From the NCBI GenBank assembly GCA_028023455.1, contig JAQFVV010006215.1, positions 7,981,230 to 8,045,229 on the forward strand: 64,000 nt of DNA, in the 5' to 3' direction. A program made the translations under genes and the position numbers. Shown in pieces: positions 11,395 through 22,080 of the stretch; within the stretch, counting starts at the first letter, position 1, and every line of letters begins with the position of its first letter. Below the pieces are notes generated by a model that had not been told where the DNA came from, ran no database searches, and was given only the letters and a program-made list of their open reading frames with translations. The stretch is from Epiperipatus broadwayi. Lineage: Eukaryota; Onychophora; Udeonychophora; Euonychophora; Peripatidae.

Positions 11395-11477
11395 TAGCAT
11401 GGGATTCAAGCCTGGAGCTTAGATTCTTGAGTATTGAATTTTAAGGTAACACTCTAACCAACTGAGCCATCCTGTCA
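11395..11477 (-). repeat. tRNA-like sequence in Penelope copy 2
   Basis: Counterpart of the sequence in copy 1. The minus strand contains GATGGCTCAGTTGGTTAGAG (A box) and GGCTTGAATCCC (B box). The spacing is enlarged by extra bases in the anticodon arm. Confidence 0.65.
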
Positions 11478-11562
11478 AAGGCAAGTCTTATCTATGAGGT
11501 TCCTCCACTTTTTCCTAAGAACAAAGTTGACTAGTGGTTTCTATACATTATGTATAATCACA

Positions 11563-12019
11563 CTAGGATGGCTTATGGGAATTTTTGCCATTGTCACTAT
11601 CCAATATTTTTGTATATTCCCAACTGAACACATGTTCATTGGCACATACACTGTCTGCTCTCTTGGACAAATCTATTTCTCTTATAATCATTAGTTTGTG
11701 TTCTTGCAATTGCTTTTCAATGGGAAGACTGGTCTCAACAATATAATGTTCTTCCACATTCACATGGTATTTTATAGATGCAGTTTTTTCATTTCAGCAT
11801 TTCACATTTAGACTTTGTAGATGTTAGAATTCCTTGTAGTGTGATATGGCTCTGGAAAGCTGTTCTGATGTTATACTGATTCCAGATTTCCCTTAATTTG
11901 TCTATTTTTGGAATGTATTGGCACACTACAGTAACAATAATTGTCTTTTCTCTTGATGATTCTTTTTGTTGTCTATTTAATGTTTTCTTAATAACAGCTG
12001 ATGAATAACTATTTTTCAT
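11563..12019 (-). pseudogene. Penelope linker and GIY-YIG endonuclease relic (copy 2)
   Basis: Minus frames 12019-11789 and 11763-11563. The first holds the linker (IPKIDKLREIWNQYNIRTAF, then SKCEMLK). The second carries HYIVETSLPIEKQLQEHK, the YIG-strand and following helix (normally YVGET), then ANEHVFSWEYTKILDSD, the C-terminal EN segment. The Gly of the YIG strand is lost (IVET in place of VGET), and the two frames are offset. Confidence 0.78.
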
Positions 12020-12054
12020 AAGTTTGTTCTATATAGATCTTTTCTTTTTCCAAA

Positions 12055-12785
12055 TCAGTTTTCTGAACAAACTTCTTTTGCTCTCTTCCATAGTGATAGT
12101 ATAACTCCATGTTTGGTGTTTCTTGTATGATTGGATATATAGGCTAGGCATTTTCCTGTATGTGTAGGTTTTTGGTAAACTGTAGTTTTGAATTTGTCAT
12201 GAGGGACTCTTGTCACAAGAACTTCTAAGAATGCCAATTTTTGTTCTTGTTCTGATTCTATTGTAAATTTAATTGAAGGGAATACATTGTTGATGTGTTT
12301 ATAGAAAGTTTGTAGTAGTGTTTCATCACGTGACTCTACAATAAATGTACCAGACACACAGTGATGACAAACTTTAGGTAGATTGGAGTTTTTATGGCTA
12401 AGGTTTCAAGTTCTTTCATATAAATATTGCTACTCAGGGGAGACAAGGGTGAGCCCATACCCATTCCTTGATTTTGTTGGAAGAATTCTGTATTATATTG
12501 AAAGTAGGTTGTTTTTATGCAGAATATTAATAGTTTCTTTATACTATCAATAGGAAGAGCTGTTCTGGTTTGTAAACAATTATCAGCATTTAATCTTTTC
12601 CCTACAATAGACAATGCTTCTTCACATGGTACATTCATGAATAAACATTCCACATCAAAGCTTACCAGTAAGTTAGTTATTTCAATTTTCACGTTCTTGA
12701 ATTCACCAAAGTGTCTAGAATCCTTGACAAAGGACTGAGTCTTGTATGCCAAAGGACTTAGAACTTTGAGAAGAAATCTTGTCAA
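12055..12785 (-). pseudogene. Penelope reverse transcriptase core (copy 2)
   Basis: The best preserved RT piece here. Frame 12785-12336 reads FLLKVLSPLAY, FVKDSRHFGEF, motif A LLVSFDVECLFMNVP, and motif B QNQGMGMGSPLSPLSSNIYM. The frame then shifts. Frame 12357-12055 continues with the palm C-terminus and thumb (GTFIVESRDETLL, LAFLEVLVTRVPHDKFKTT, QKPTHTGKCLAY). At 12349-12360 the catalytic Tyr-Val-Asp-Asp expected before TFIV reads Cys-Val-Ser-Gly, so both metal-binding aspartates are gone. Motif A Asp is retained. Confidence 0.88.
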
Positions 12786-13665
12786 ATTTTGGCAAGTTGA
12801 ATCTCTAGAACAATAGGTCTTAATGGAATATGAACCTTATAAATTTGAGGTAGACCATAAAGATGAGGACTTTTGCTGAAATGTTATTTTACTTTTTTCT
12901 GAATCAGTGAAGTACTTGTGATGCTTTCCGATTAATGCTTGTAACTGTTTCCGTGCTCGGTATTCGATTTTTTGCACTTTTCTATATTGGCTTGCTGTGA
13001 GAACTTTTTGTATTTTGTCATAATCAGTTGTATCTTTACAACTGCTGCATTGCTTTTGTCATCAGGGAAAATAATTATAGATTTATCTACTTTGAAATAT
13101 TTAATTGCTTTCCTCTCACATAATGTTTGACTTTAATTTTTGTTATTTGTCAAGTTTTTTTTTAATTCTCCAGCATAATTCTGCTGCTTCTTCTAAAGGT
13201 AATTTTTTGATTCACTTTCTCAGTGGCTGCCACTATATCTAATAAAGGGATATTAGATGGTGTTATGGCAAAATTTAATCTTCTTTCAAGAACAAAAATT
13301 TCGTATCTGTTAGATATTTAGAACTGAGATTTTTAACAGATAAAGTTGATACATTACTTGGTACATTATGGTTTTTGATATGCTCATGTAGGTCAGAAAA
13401 TTTCTTCTTTTGGCACTCTTACTTTTCCATGTAATGTAGAATATGATTTTCTTACTGAGAAACTCATATGTAGTCTTCAACAGTAAGTTTATTTTTTAGA
13501 AAACATTCTACATTATTAATGGAATGCATTGTTTGATACTTAGAAAACCTTTGAGCATTTATAGAGCTTCATTAGCTCTCTGAGTAATTTTCTCAGCTCT
13601 CTGACAGTGAATTGAAGGTTTTAGTTGCATACCGTTAGGAATTATCCCTTCAGATTTGCATTTAC

Positions 13666-13985
13666 ATAAGAAAGTTAATATTGGGGATTTGAACTCAGAC
13701 TTTCAAAGACTCTTCAATTATCCACATTATCTCATATCACAGTTACACATGACAACACACATGTAGAAAATATAAATAATCACCAATATACATATTCCAT
13801 GCTGAACCAGCACCCATCAGTTTGTCCAGATTATCATCTCCCACACACATATATATATAATCGCCGGTCAGTTTATATTAAGATAGCAAATCTTCATACT
13901 TTAATGGACAGGCTTCAATCTGTTCCAACCTCCATTCTTCAGCTATCCATACCATTGAAAATCTAATGATGGAAAGCCAAGAATG
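13666..13985 (-). mobile_element. SINE-like repeat family X, copy nested in Penelope copy 2
   Basis: Breaks the Penelope leader: the flanking sequence matches 10985-11095 of copy 1, which lacks it. The plus-strand left end contains GGGGATTTGAACTCAGA, the complement of a tRNA B box. The body matches 17466-17594, 35150-35455, 52147-52476 and 52605-52935. No open frame is convincing. Confidence 0.65.
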
Positions 13986-14055
13986 ATTTTCTACTTTAGT
14001 CAACTTTAGACATAATTTTTCACAATGTCTAAAGTTTGATATAGTATCGGTTCCA

Positions 14056-15052
14056 TACCAAATACTTATGTAAATAAGCATTTATTTTTATATAGTGCTA
14101 TGTTTATAAATTGTAATACATTAAAGATCAGCCTTTCAAGCTATTGTGCATGCGCTTTTTTACGAGTGTTAATAATAAATGGATACTTTCATTCCCAACA
14201 CAAGATATAGTATTTATGAAAGAATAAAATAAATCCACTTATTCTTTCAAACCCAAATGCTTATATATGGGCAAATCTTAAGTACTGGAAATGAGAATGT
14301 GAGGATAGACCACTCACTTTAAATTACTGTTTACGATGTCTGAATGAATGACGAGGATGAAATTATCTAGAATTTACTAAACATCACTCTCAAATAAAAC
14401 TAAACATATGTAAATAAGCATTTATTTTTATATAGCCCTATGTTTATAAATTGTAATACATAAAAGATCAGCCTTTCAAGCTATTGTGCATACGCTTTTT
14501 TATGAGTGTTAATAATAAGTGAATACTTTCATTCCCAACACAAGATATATAAGCATTTGGGTTTGAAAGAATAAGTGGATTCATTTTATTCTTTCATAAA
14601 TACTATATCGTGTGTTGGGAAAGAAAGTATTCATTTATTATTAACATTCGTAAAAAAAGCACATGCACAACAGCTTGAAAGGCTGATCTTTAATGTATTA
14701 CAATTTATAAACATAGTGCTATGTAAAAACAAATGCTTATTTACATATGTTTAGTTTCATTTGAGAGTGACGTTTAGTAAATTCTAGATAATTTCGTCGA
14801 CGTCATTCATTCAGACATTGTAAACAGTAATTTAAAGTGAGAGGTCTATCCTCATGCTTTCATTTCCAGTACTTAAGATTTGCCCATATATAAGCATTTG
14901 GGTTTGAAAGAATAAGTGGATTCATTTTATTCTTTCATAAATACTATATATTTGTGTTGGGAATGAAAGTATTCATTTATTATTAACACTCATAAAAAAG
15001 CACATGCACAATAGCTTGAAAGGCTGATCTTTAATGTATTACCAAATACTTA
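14056..15052. mobile_element. Compound palindrome (foldback element) 1, with flanking duplication
   Basis: A 971-bp insertion (14069-15039) flanked by the direct copies taccaaatactta (14056-14068 and 15040-15052). Inside, sub-blocks run a-b-a and then inverted b'-a'-b'-a', centred near 14555. Block a begins tgtaaataagcatttat (14069 and again near 14409, period 340). Its inverted copies end near 14745 and at 15039. Arms are near 480 bp and highly similar. No coding capacity. The plan resembles foldback or Mutator-like non-autonomous DNA transposons with tandem repeats inside the arms; the superfamily is not established. Confidence 0.8.
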
Positions 15053-15055
15053 GTG

Positions 15056-15200
15056 TTTTCCAAACATTGTGAGTATAGTAACCTGTTTGATGTGTTATTA
15101 CTAACAGATGAATGTATTTGAAATATTTAAATAAAGTTAAATTTTTCTAAAGACATTCAATGCGCATATTAGATGATGGAAATCAATATAAAAATAATCC
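15056..15200 (+). repeat. Inverted fragment of Penelope terminal sequence
   Basis: Reverse complement of 11210-11330 (for example ttctaaagacattcaat and tatttgaaatattta). It lies at the 5' end of Penelope copy 2 in opposite orientation to the array. Inverted terminal fragments of this sort are known for Penelope-like elements. Confidence 0.7.
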
Positions 15201-17465
15201 TATATTTAAGTTTAGTTACAAATAATAATTTAATAATGTTTAAAAATATTTTTAAATTTCCATATGTCTGTTATAAATTGGATTATAAGATACTACATAA
15301 TGGTTTGGCATGTCACTGTGATAGTTGGAGTGATTAGTTTATTTTAGTAATTGTTTTGTAATTATGTGGGTCCTCCAGTAAAGCATTACAGACAAATATT
15401 CATTCACATGGATTTTATATATAGGATGTCAATAACAACTAATGGTTAATATTAGGATATATTATAATATGATTCCTTAAAACATTTAATTAATAACATA
15501 TATAATTATTTACATTATAAGGCCTGAAGGCATATACAAATAATAATTAAGATCAATACGACTTTTAAAAGTCCTATGCTGACTGTTCTCACATTCAGAG
15601 GCCAGCTGTCTGCACTTGAAGTCACTGTGCAAGGGAAGACATCCTGCTCCATTATATTAGTCTACACAGATCAAACTCCAAGGATTGTCTCTCTTTGTCT
15701 TCCAATTAGTATGAAAGTCAGTAATATTTTTAATATTATATTTCTCTCTATAAGTTTTACAATTATATATATATCTATATATGCATTTAAACATACAGAT
15801 ACATATCAGGATGGTTTGTGGCTTATTTTTGTATTTGCTGTGTTTAATTTAATTTTTACTTCAACTAAATCCATAGATTGGTTTAATAATTAAATTTGTT
15901 AAGCGCATACTCATTATGTAAAGTAATATATATTAAAGTTATAACCTTAAGACCATGTGCCTCAAAAATAAGTCTTAAGGTTATAGCCTTAATATATATT
16001 ACTTTATGTAATGAGTATGCACTTAACAAATTTAATTATTACAACTTTATATTGTCTTAAAAGAAGATCTCAACACTGACTCGTATATTGAAAGATTTCA
16101 TGAATGTTAGTGTGTAATAGAAATTGTGGACTTAATCAGCGAGATATTTAATAGCCTTATGCTGTCAAATCAAAATGCTTTAGATTCTCCTATATAATTA
16201 AAAAGTTGGTTGAAGATAAGAGTGGCCGCTCTTGTCTTTTAAATAAATCTTGTATTAAGATTTATAGAGGTCCCTATTTTTTGTTTTTCAGGCACATGAT
16301 CTTAAGGTTATAGATTAGTTTTGTAATTTAATTTCTTATGGAATTGTATTATCTTCATTGCTAATTTAATTTATAACAAAGTGCTTCTATTGATATCACT
16401 TATCAAATATCATTATGTATTGGTTTTGTTGCCAAATATACTATTTTCAAGTTAATATAATATTTTCTAATTTTTTAAAATATTTTTTATGAATGTATTA
16501 TTTTAATTTATATCTTCTTGCTATGAGAATGGAGTCCTAAATCAGAAATGGATTTTTTCACTCATTCTTAGATTTTATATAAATAAAGCATCATTAATGT
16601 GAAATCCCTGTACCAGAACTTTTTTAGATTTATAAATTTTTCAGATTTCAAGAACTTTTACTCCTCATTGTAAACTCAAAGTGTGTTAAATAGAAAAAAA
16701 CAACAAGTAGTTCACTAGATTTATTATTTTATAGGTATTTGCTGTTTTTTTTTTTTAATTAATTTTGTTTGCCAATGTATTTGCAAATTTATTTATTGTA
16801 AAAAGTTAAAGATCTTCTATTACACTTTATTTGGATACTAAAAATTTTTGAATGTTATGTATCTGGATTAATGGTATTTTACTTATAATTTCTTTTTTGT
16901 TTTATTTCTGAAGAAGTCTTGTCAGCTGAATAAAATATATAATAAAGTTTTTTGAATTTATTGTTTATTTAGAAGCATTTTTTATGAAGTAATTTTTTTT
17001 ATACTTTATTTTTTTGTTGTTGTAACACATAACAGCATGCACATATAAATATTATAGTAATTAAATGTTTGTTTAATTAAATAAGAAGAAATCATTGTTA
17101 TTAAGGATATCAAATCAACAATCATTAAGAAATATAGTATTTTCAGAAGAAAAGTGAGCAAATGTATTTGGAATGAAAATTAATGCATAGAAGTTTAAAA
17201 TTATGAAAACAGACATAAGCAAATAAATATAGTAAAAAATAGCAAAATAAATTAAATATTTTATATTATTTAAGTAAACAAAAATGAAGAAAAAGTTGTA
17301 TGAAAGAGATTTGAAAATTTCAATGATAATAGACTGATTAATAAAATGAATTTAATTTATTTGCTATTTGACTTAAAATTAAGAAATATTTTACTTGATG
17401 TTATGTAATAAATGAAACACAGGCTTATTATATACCTTTGTCTATATATATATGTAATATAATGG
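15201..17465. other. AT-rich region with a hairpin and no supported gene
   Basis: The open frame 15576-15893 (105 residues, hydrophobic C-terminal half) shows no family motif and is not called. A strong hairpin lies at 15885-16040. The block gtccctattttttg...cttaaggttatag (16268-16316) shares sequence with the hairpin and with 2080-2160. The rest is AT-rich with homopolymer runs. Confidence 0.45.
15885..16040. repeat. Long hairpin (about 68-bp arms)
   Basis: The left arm 15885-15952 and right arm 15973-16040 are near-perfect reverse complements; they include taacaaatttaattatt and rccttaaga. The loop is 20 bases. Probably a small foldback or MITE. Confidence 0.8.
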
Positions 17466-17594
17466 TATATGAGCACAGACTTTCACACGACCCACCACTC
17501 TCCAATCTATATAATAACACTGATGCACTTAAACACATATATGTTGAAAAGATAAATAATCACCAATACACATATTTCATGCTAAACCAGCAAT
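17466..17594 (-). repeat. SINE-like repeat family X, partial copy
   Basis: Shares gagcacagactttca, aaaagataaataatc and ccaatacacatatttcatg with the copies at 13700-13850 and 52150-52270. It is truncated at its right end, where the 212-bp repeat family follows. Confidence 0.6.
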
Positions 17595-17621
17595 CATTTT
17601 GGAAAGAAGGAAACTGGAATT

Positions 17622-17790
17622 CAAAAATAGGTACAGTGCCTCCAAGGCTCCTCACTGATAAATCCCACAAGTTAGAAACTAGTCTGGAGATATTGAATGA
17701 GTAGAACTAGATAAGGATTATACATAAACCTTCTTGCAACTATTGATTACCATTGCTTGTACTAGGTGACACTACTATATGGAGAAGTTG
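17622..17790. repeat. Second copy of the 212-bp repeat family
   Basis: Aligns with 9830-10010 through cctcactgataaatc, tctggagatattgaatga and ttgattac. No open frame. Confidence 0.6.
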
Positions 17791-18609
17791 CTATTGTTTA
17801 AATTTGAAGAAACAGGACAAAATGAATAATAAAAAAAAAGGCAGAATATTGAAAAACTGAAAGAATATATGAACAATTTATTTATTTATTATTTGCTGAA
17901 AGAGATTTCATTATATTTTTAATCACATTTAACAGAAGTTTGCAAATAATAATGTAAGATGTAGAAAAATTAAAAAAAAAATTAAAAAGATGACTTAGAT
18001 TATTTATAAGTCAAAAATTGTCTCAAATTTAGGAAGTAATTTTTGATAATATGAAGTGTGTGCATGCTTATATATGTATTTGCAGCTCTCTCTATATACG
18101 GTTTATATGTAAAATAAAGCAGAAGTTACAAATAAACTATATAATTTAAATGTATTAATATTAATATATGTACACAAACAAATATTACTAAATGCCTAAC
18201 AAAAACAACTGTTAATAAATTAAAAAAATAATTAAAAAAAGTACGCATCTAAAGTGCATTAATGTTTCAAGGTTTTCTACTAATATATTATATCACTTTT
18301 AATTTATTACAATCCAATACATAAAAAAAAAAAGTAATAGTAACATGAGAAGATGCTCAGTCAACGGCAAATCACGTTTTCAAATTATTCAAGAGAGTGC
18401 AAACAGTATTCATCTAAATTTTATTATGAGGCAGATTTTTCTTTATGTAACTGCCAGAAGTCCATATCGCTTTGACTGTAGTTAATAATGATATATACAT
18501 TACAAAGTTGAAACCCTTTAAACGGATAATAAAAATAATAGAACAATATAAGCGTGAAATCAATAAAAAAGGAGATAATTGGCAGATTAAATGCTTTTTT
18601 TTTTTTTAA
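17791..18609. other. AT-rich, no feature seen
   Basis: Homopolymer-rich sequence downstream of the 3' end of the receptor-tail exon. No supported gene or RNA. Confidence 0.4.
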
Positions 18610-18804
18610 CGAAAACTTTAGAGAAGAACAGTTTTATTGATTAGAATATAAGTTTTATTTCTGTATTATTTTATTCATCATATTTATTTATGTACATTAA
18701 TATTCTAACACTTTATACATATAATTTTAATTTGCCACAGTTAGGAGAGCATTCTGGTTAAATTAAAAGTCTGATGTTATTTCAGTATTTTACAATTTAA
18801 GATT
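18610..18804 (-). other. Probable 3' UTR with polyadenylation signals
   Basis: Downstream of the stop, the minus strand holds AATAAA at 18638-18633 and 18659-18654. A T-run follows on the plus strand near 18595-18607. Position and content fit a 3' end, without transcript evidence. Confidence 0.5.
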
Positions 18805-19534
18805 TTATAATGCACTCATTTCCAAATCATCATCATCATCACTATGTGATTCTAAGATTTCATTAGACGGTTGGTTTGTACTTGAAACATGATTATCTAC
18901 TTGGTCATACAGTTTAGGTGGTAGTGTTGGTGGAATAGATTCTTCAGATGTGACTGGGTGGTGAGGAATTGATTTCTCATCTATTACAGTAATATAATCT
19001 TTTACTGATTCATCATTCTTCTGAAATTCGTTGGGTTTTGGGGTATCATTATTATCTTTTAATAACTCTAACCTTGGAACATCATCAGCAACTTGGCCTG
19101 GAAGAAATGCTTTCTCCTCGTTGCTTGATGGAATTTCATTTATTGTTGAATAGTAATATGATGGAGCTTCACTGTCTGGCAAATAAATGTCTTCTTTTGA
19201 TATGTTAATAACATTGTTTGTCTCTTGTTTTGGAATATAACTAGAGTTACTTTGGATATCATTAACATCATTTACAATTTCACCAGAATTTAATTTTTGG
19301 GAAGTAGATGCTTTATCAATGATCTCATAAGGATGGTTAATACTTCTTTTAACTTCAGGTGTTGGAGTGTTTGAGTATCCAGTAACCATGTTAGCAAGGT
19401 GATCATATCTGTCATTTTCAAAACTTGGATTTACTTGTAATTGATTAGGAGCAATGTTTTCTGAAGGCACCAATGGCTGGTTACTGGTAGTATCAAATTC
19501 ACTGGAAAGGGTTCTGTTAATTGTTTTTTGATAT
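18805..19534 (-). CDS. Last coding exon of a probable receptor or adaptor cytoplasmic tail (partial gene)
   Basis: The only convincing host coding sequence. The open frame ends at a stop at 18805. Upstream it stays open to a splice acceptor (minus-strand ttttattttag; AG at 19536-19535). The exon therefore runs 19534-18805 with one leading base and about 242 residues. The sequence is hydrophilic and Ser/Thr/Asn/Glu-rich, with no transmembrane segment. Visible motifs, N to C: NPSFENDRYDHL (an NPxF next to a YxxL); YEII; YITVI; PPTLPPKLYDQVD (a Pro-rich SH3-type site beside a Tyr-Asp-x-Val SH2-type site); and a DDDDDLEMSAL end. Such tails are typical of single-pass signalling or engulfment receptors (MEGF10/Draper-like proteins carry NPxY plus YxxL), but no domain proves a family. 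Upstream exons should lie at higher coordinates; I could not identify any. Confidence 0.65.
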
Positions 19535-19834
19535 CTAAAATAAAAAATAAAAAAATTAAAAATCTTGAGTTTTCAATGGAAATATGATTATTTTGAAATT
19601 TAATGAATCTGATAATTTCAACCAGATATTAACTATTATCATCACTCATTTTACTAGAGATCATCATCAGCAAGTGTACCTAGTAATTACTTATAATTGT
19701 GGATATTTAATAAGAAATCACTATCACTTTCTTGATCATTGCAATATGCATACATAATAATAAAATTAAATACTGCCTACTACTACTACTATACTAGTAA
19801 TTATAAACAAAATAAAAAATCATTTAACATTACA
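19535..19834. other. Intron-like sequence upstream of the tail exon
   Basis: AT-rich. It starts with the splice acceptor of the exon at 19534 and leads into the Gypsy relic. Short TAC/CTA triplet run near 19775-19800. Confidence 0.45.
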
Positions 19835-20183
19835 ATATTTGCCAACGGAAGCTTGTTGCATTTAAATAACACTACATACATGGCTAATGTTAATATTTCA
19901 GCAGGTTTCTCAGTGACTAGTATCTGGTGGAAAGCAGCATTTAAATCTAATTTTGTGAAAAAATTACATTTCTGCAGAGATGCTATTATTTCTCTAGCAC
20001 TGGTAATAGGGTATGTGTTTTTACTAATAATTTTATTAACTAACGAATTTGTTGATTGGGTTTAGTAATAATTACTAATATGTAGCCCAATCAGATTTTT
20101 CTGTGAGTTCTAACATGCCTCTCTTAACTAATTCATTAATTTCCTTCTCTACTCTTTCTTTCTGAGTAAACAGAACCTTACAT
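19835..20183 (-). pseudogene. pol: Gypsy RT fragment downstream of the insertion
   Basis: Begins at the target duplication and runs into FTQKERVEKEINELVKRGML, then SDWAT, VIITKP and, after a shift, CNFFTKLDLNAAFHQILV (polymerase motif A region). It stops before the YxDD motif. Confidence 0.8.
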
Positions 20184-21248
20184 GGTTTTATATATAGAGC
20201 TCGTAAAACAAGCTCTTAACAAGCTTTGAGAATATCCTCAACCCCAGACTGGTTTCTGCTTCTGGCATTATCAGTGAGGTGCCAGGATATTCATTAGATT
20301 AAAAATACTAGGACAAGCCCAGCACTTTATCTAATGTATAACAATTGAGAAGAAAATTTGAATGCTTCAGACATCCATATGTCTAAAAATCCAGCTATCT
20401 AACTCAAATAGCCATATGGGACTGAACTAAGTTCAGATACACCATATATTAATAGGTTTAGCAATATAAAATTGCCAAAGCCTTAAAAGCAAAAAATAAA
20501 ATGATAAAAAATCAAGTCAGATGTCATATGACTTAATTTTAATAAAGCGATTACTTACAAATTTTATATATAGAGCTTGCAAAACAAGCTCTTAACAAGC
20601 TTTGAGAATATCTTCAACTCCAGACTGGTTTCTGCTTCTGGTGTCATCAGTGAGCCGGCAGGATATTCATTAGATTAAAAATACTAGGACAAGCCCAGCA
20701 CTTTATCTAATATATAAATATTGAGAAGAAAATCTGAACGCTTCAGACATCCATATATGTCTTGTTAAGAGCTTGTTTTGCGAGCTCTATGTATAAAATT
20801 TGTAAGTATGAGCTTTATTAAAATTAAGTCATGTGACATCTGACTAGATTTTTTATCATTTTATTTTTTGCTTTTAAGGCTTTAGCAATTTTATATTGCT
20901 AAACCTATTAATATATGGTGTATCTGAACTTAGTTCAGTCCCATATGACTATTTGAGTTAGATAACTAGATTTTTAGACATATGGATGTCTGAAACATTC
21001 AGATTTTTTTCTCAATAGTTATACATTAGATAAAGTGCTGGGCTTGTCTTAGTATTTTTAATCTAATGAATATCCTGGCACCTCACTGATGATGCCAGAA
21101 GCAGAAAATGGTCTGGGGTTGAGGATATTCTCAAAGCTTGTTAAGTGCTTGTTTTACGAGATCTATACATAAAATTTGTAAGTACGAGCTTTATTAAAAT
21201 TGTCATGTGACATCTGACTTGATATCATTTTATTTTTTAACCTTACAT
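20174..21248. mobile_element. Compound palindrome (foldback element) 2, with 10-bp flanking duplication
   Basis: A 1055-bp insertion (20184-21238) with AACCTTACAT on both sides (20174-20183 and 21239-21248). Removing it brings the two halves of the Gypsy RT frame back into register, so the boundaries are secure. Inside are two direct unit copies (gagctcgtaaaacaagc at 20197 and a close match at 20573, period 376), then the inverted copies from about 20758. The right arm extends about 60 bases past the point where the left arm starts. No coding capacity. A 9-10 bp duplication fits Mutator-like elements, but the superfamily is inferred. Confidence 0.85.
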
Positions 21249-21672
21249 AGTTTGCAAATTATAGGTATTGTCTCAAAGATTACCTCTAACAAAACAGAGA
21301 TTGTTTTAATAGTACCAGGTTCCCCATTAAACAACATAGGAAATTTGTTTCTCATTTTCTTTTCAATTTTTTTAACAAATATGAGTTTTACTTCCAATTT
21401 TTTGAACAAGTCCCAGCCTATCAATTGGTTAATAGGGACATAAACTAAATATAGAGCTAACTTGTCTACTTTTCCATCTATTCTACTCAAGGGCTTTAAC
21501 TACACTTTAATTTTGATAGCATTTCCATTTACATTCAAGGATTTTAGCTCAGTTTTTTCAATTGCCAGGAGTTTTGTATAATTTGCTGTTACAGACAACC
21601 ATTCCTGGATTGAAATTAGGGATATTTGGCTCCTGCTATCAACCTCTATGAATATAAGCTGATTACACAATT
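21249..21672 (-). pseudogene. Gypsy protease and protease-RT linker
   Basis: The protease active-site region reads IEVDSRSQISLISIQEW, with Asp-Ser-Arg for Asp-Ser/Thr-Gly, so it is catalytically altered. It is followed by INQLIGWDLFKKLEVKL and NKFPMLFNGEPGTIK, the usual linker before RT. The frame then ends at the palindrome insertion site, just before the lead-in to the RT fingers. Confidence 0.75.
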
Positions 21673-22071
21673 TTATTTTGCATAATTTTTATCTCCTTCG
21701 GACATTGACATATTTTTAATATTAACTAATTGATTTCTCTGACTATTTTTGTTTTTATAAGGTTCGTTTTTATTTCTATAAATCGTTTTGATGTGATCTT
21801 TTTTCATACAAATCTTGCAACACTCTTCCTTGTGAAAACAGTTGCTGGATTTTTGGCCACTACCTTTATTGTTTTTGAAATTATTTGTTTCTTTCCTGCT
21901 TGGGTTACACGTTTCACAAATGTCAGTTTGCACATTGCTATTTTCCTTAAACTCAGCAAAATTATGAGATTGCTCAAAAACTAGTTTGTAAGCTATCCCC
22001 CATTCTATAGCTTCATTATAATTTATATCCCTATCGACTAATAATTGATGCTGTAAACTGTTGCTAATCAC
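21673..22071 (-). pseudogene. gag: Gypsy Gag C-terminal part with damaged zinc knuckle
   Basis: 132 residues. The Cys-His box reads CCKICMKKDHIKTIY: the C-x2-C and His are present, but the last Cys is Tyr. Rich in Asn/Lys after the box. It follows the upstream Gag frame after a shift. Confidence 0.7.
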
Positions 22072-22080
22072 CCCCTCCCT

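Larger units (their letters stand above)
11164..15055 (-). mobile_element. Penelope-like element, copy 2 (degenerate, with nested insertions)
   Basis: Same layout as copy 1, read from 15055 down to 11164. It has EN (about 11560-11765), linker (11789-12019), RT C-terminus (12055-12357), RT core (12336-12785) and the N-terminal region up to about 13650, where a SINE-like repeat interrupts it. A ~1 kb palindrome occupies 14069-15039. Its leader resumes after the palindrome at 15040-15059, and a reversed fragment of the terminal sequence follows. Frameshifts and an altered RT active site show it is dead. Confidence 0.87.

Noticed and set aside
15576-15893. 105-residue frame with hydrophobic second half
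   Set aside because: No family motif, and its end overlaps a foldback hairpin.
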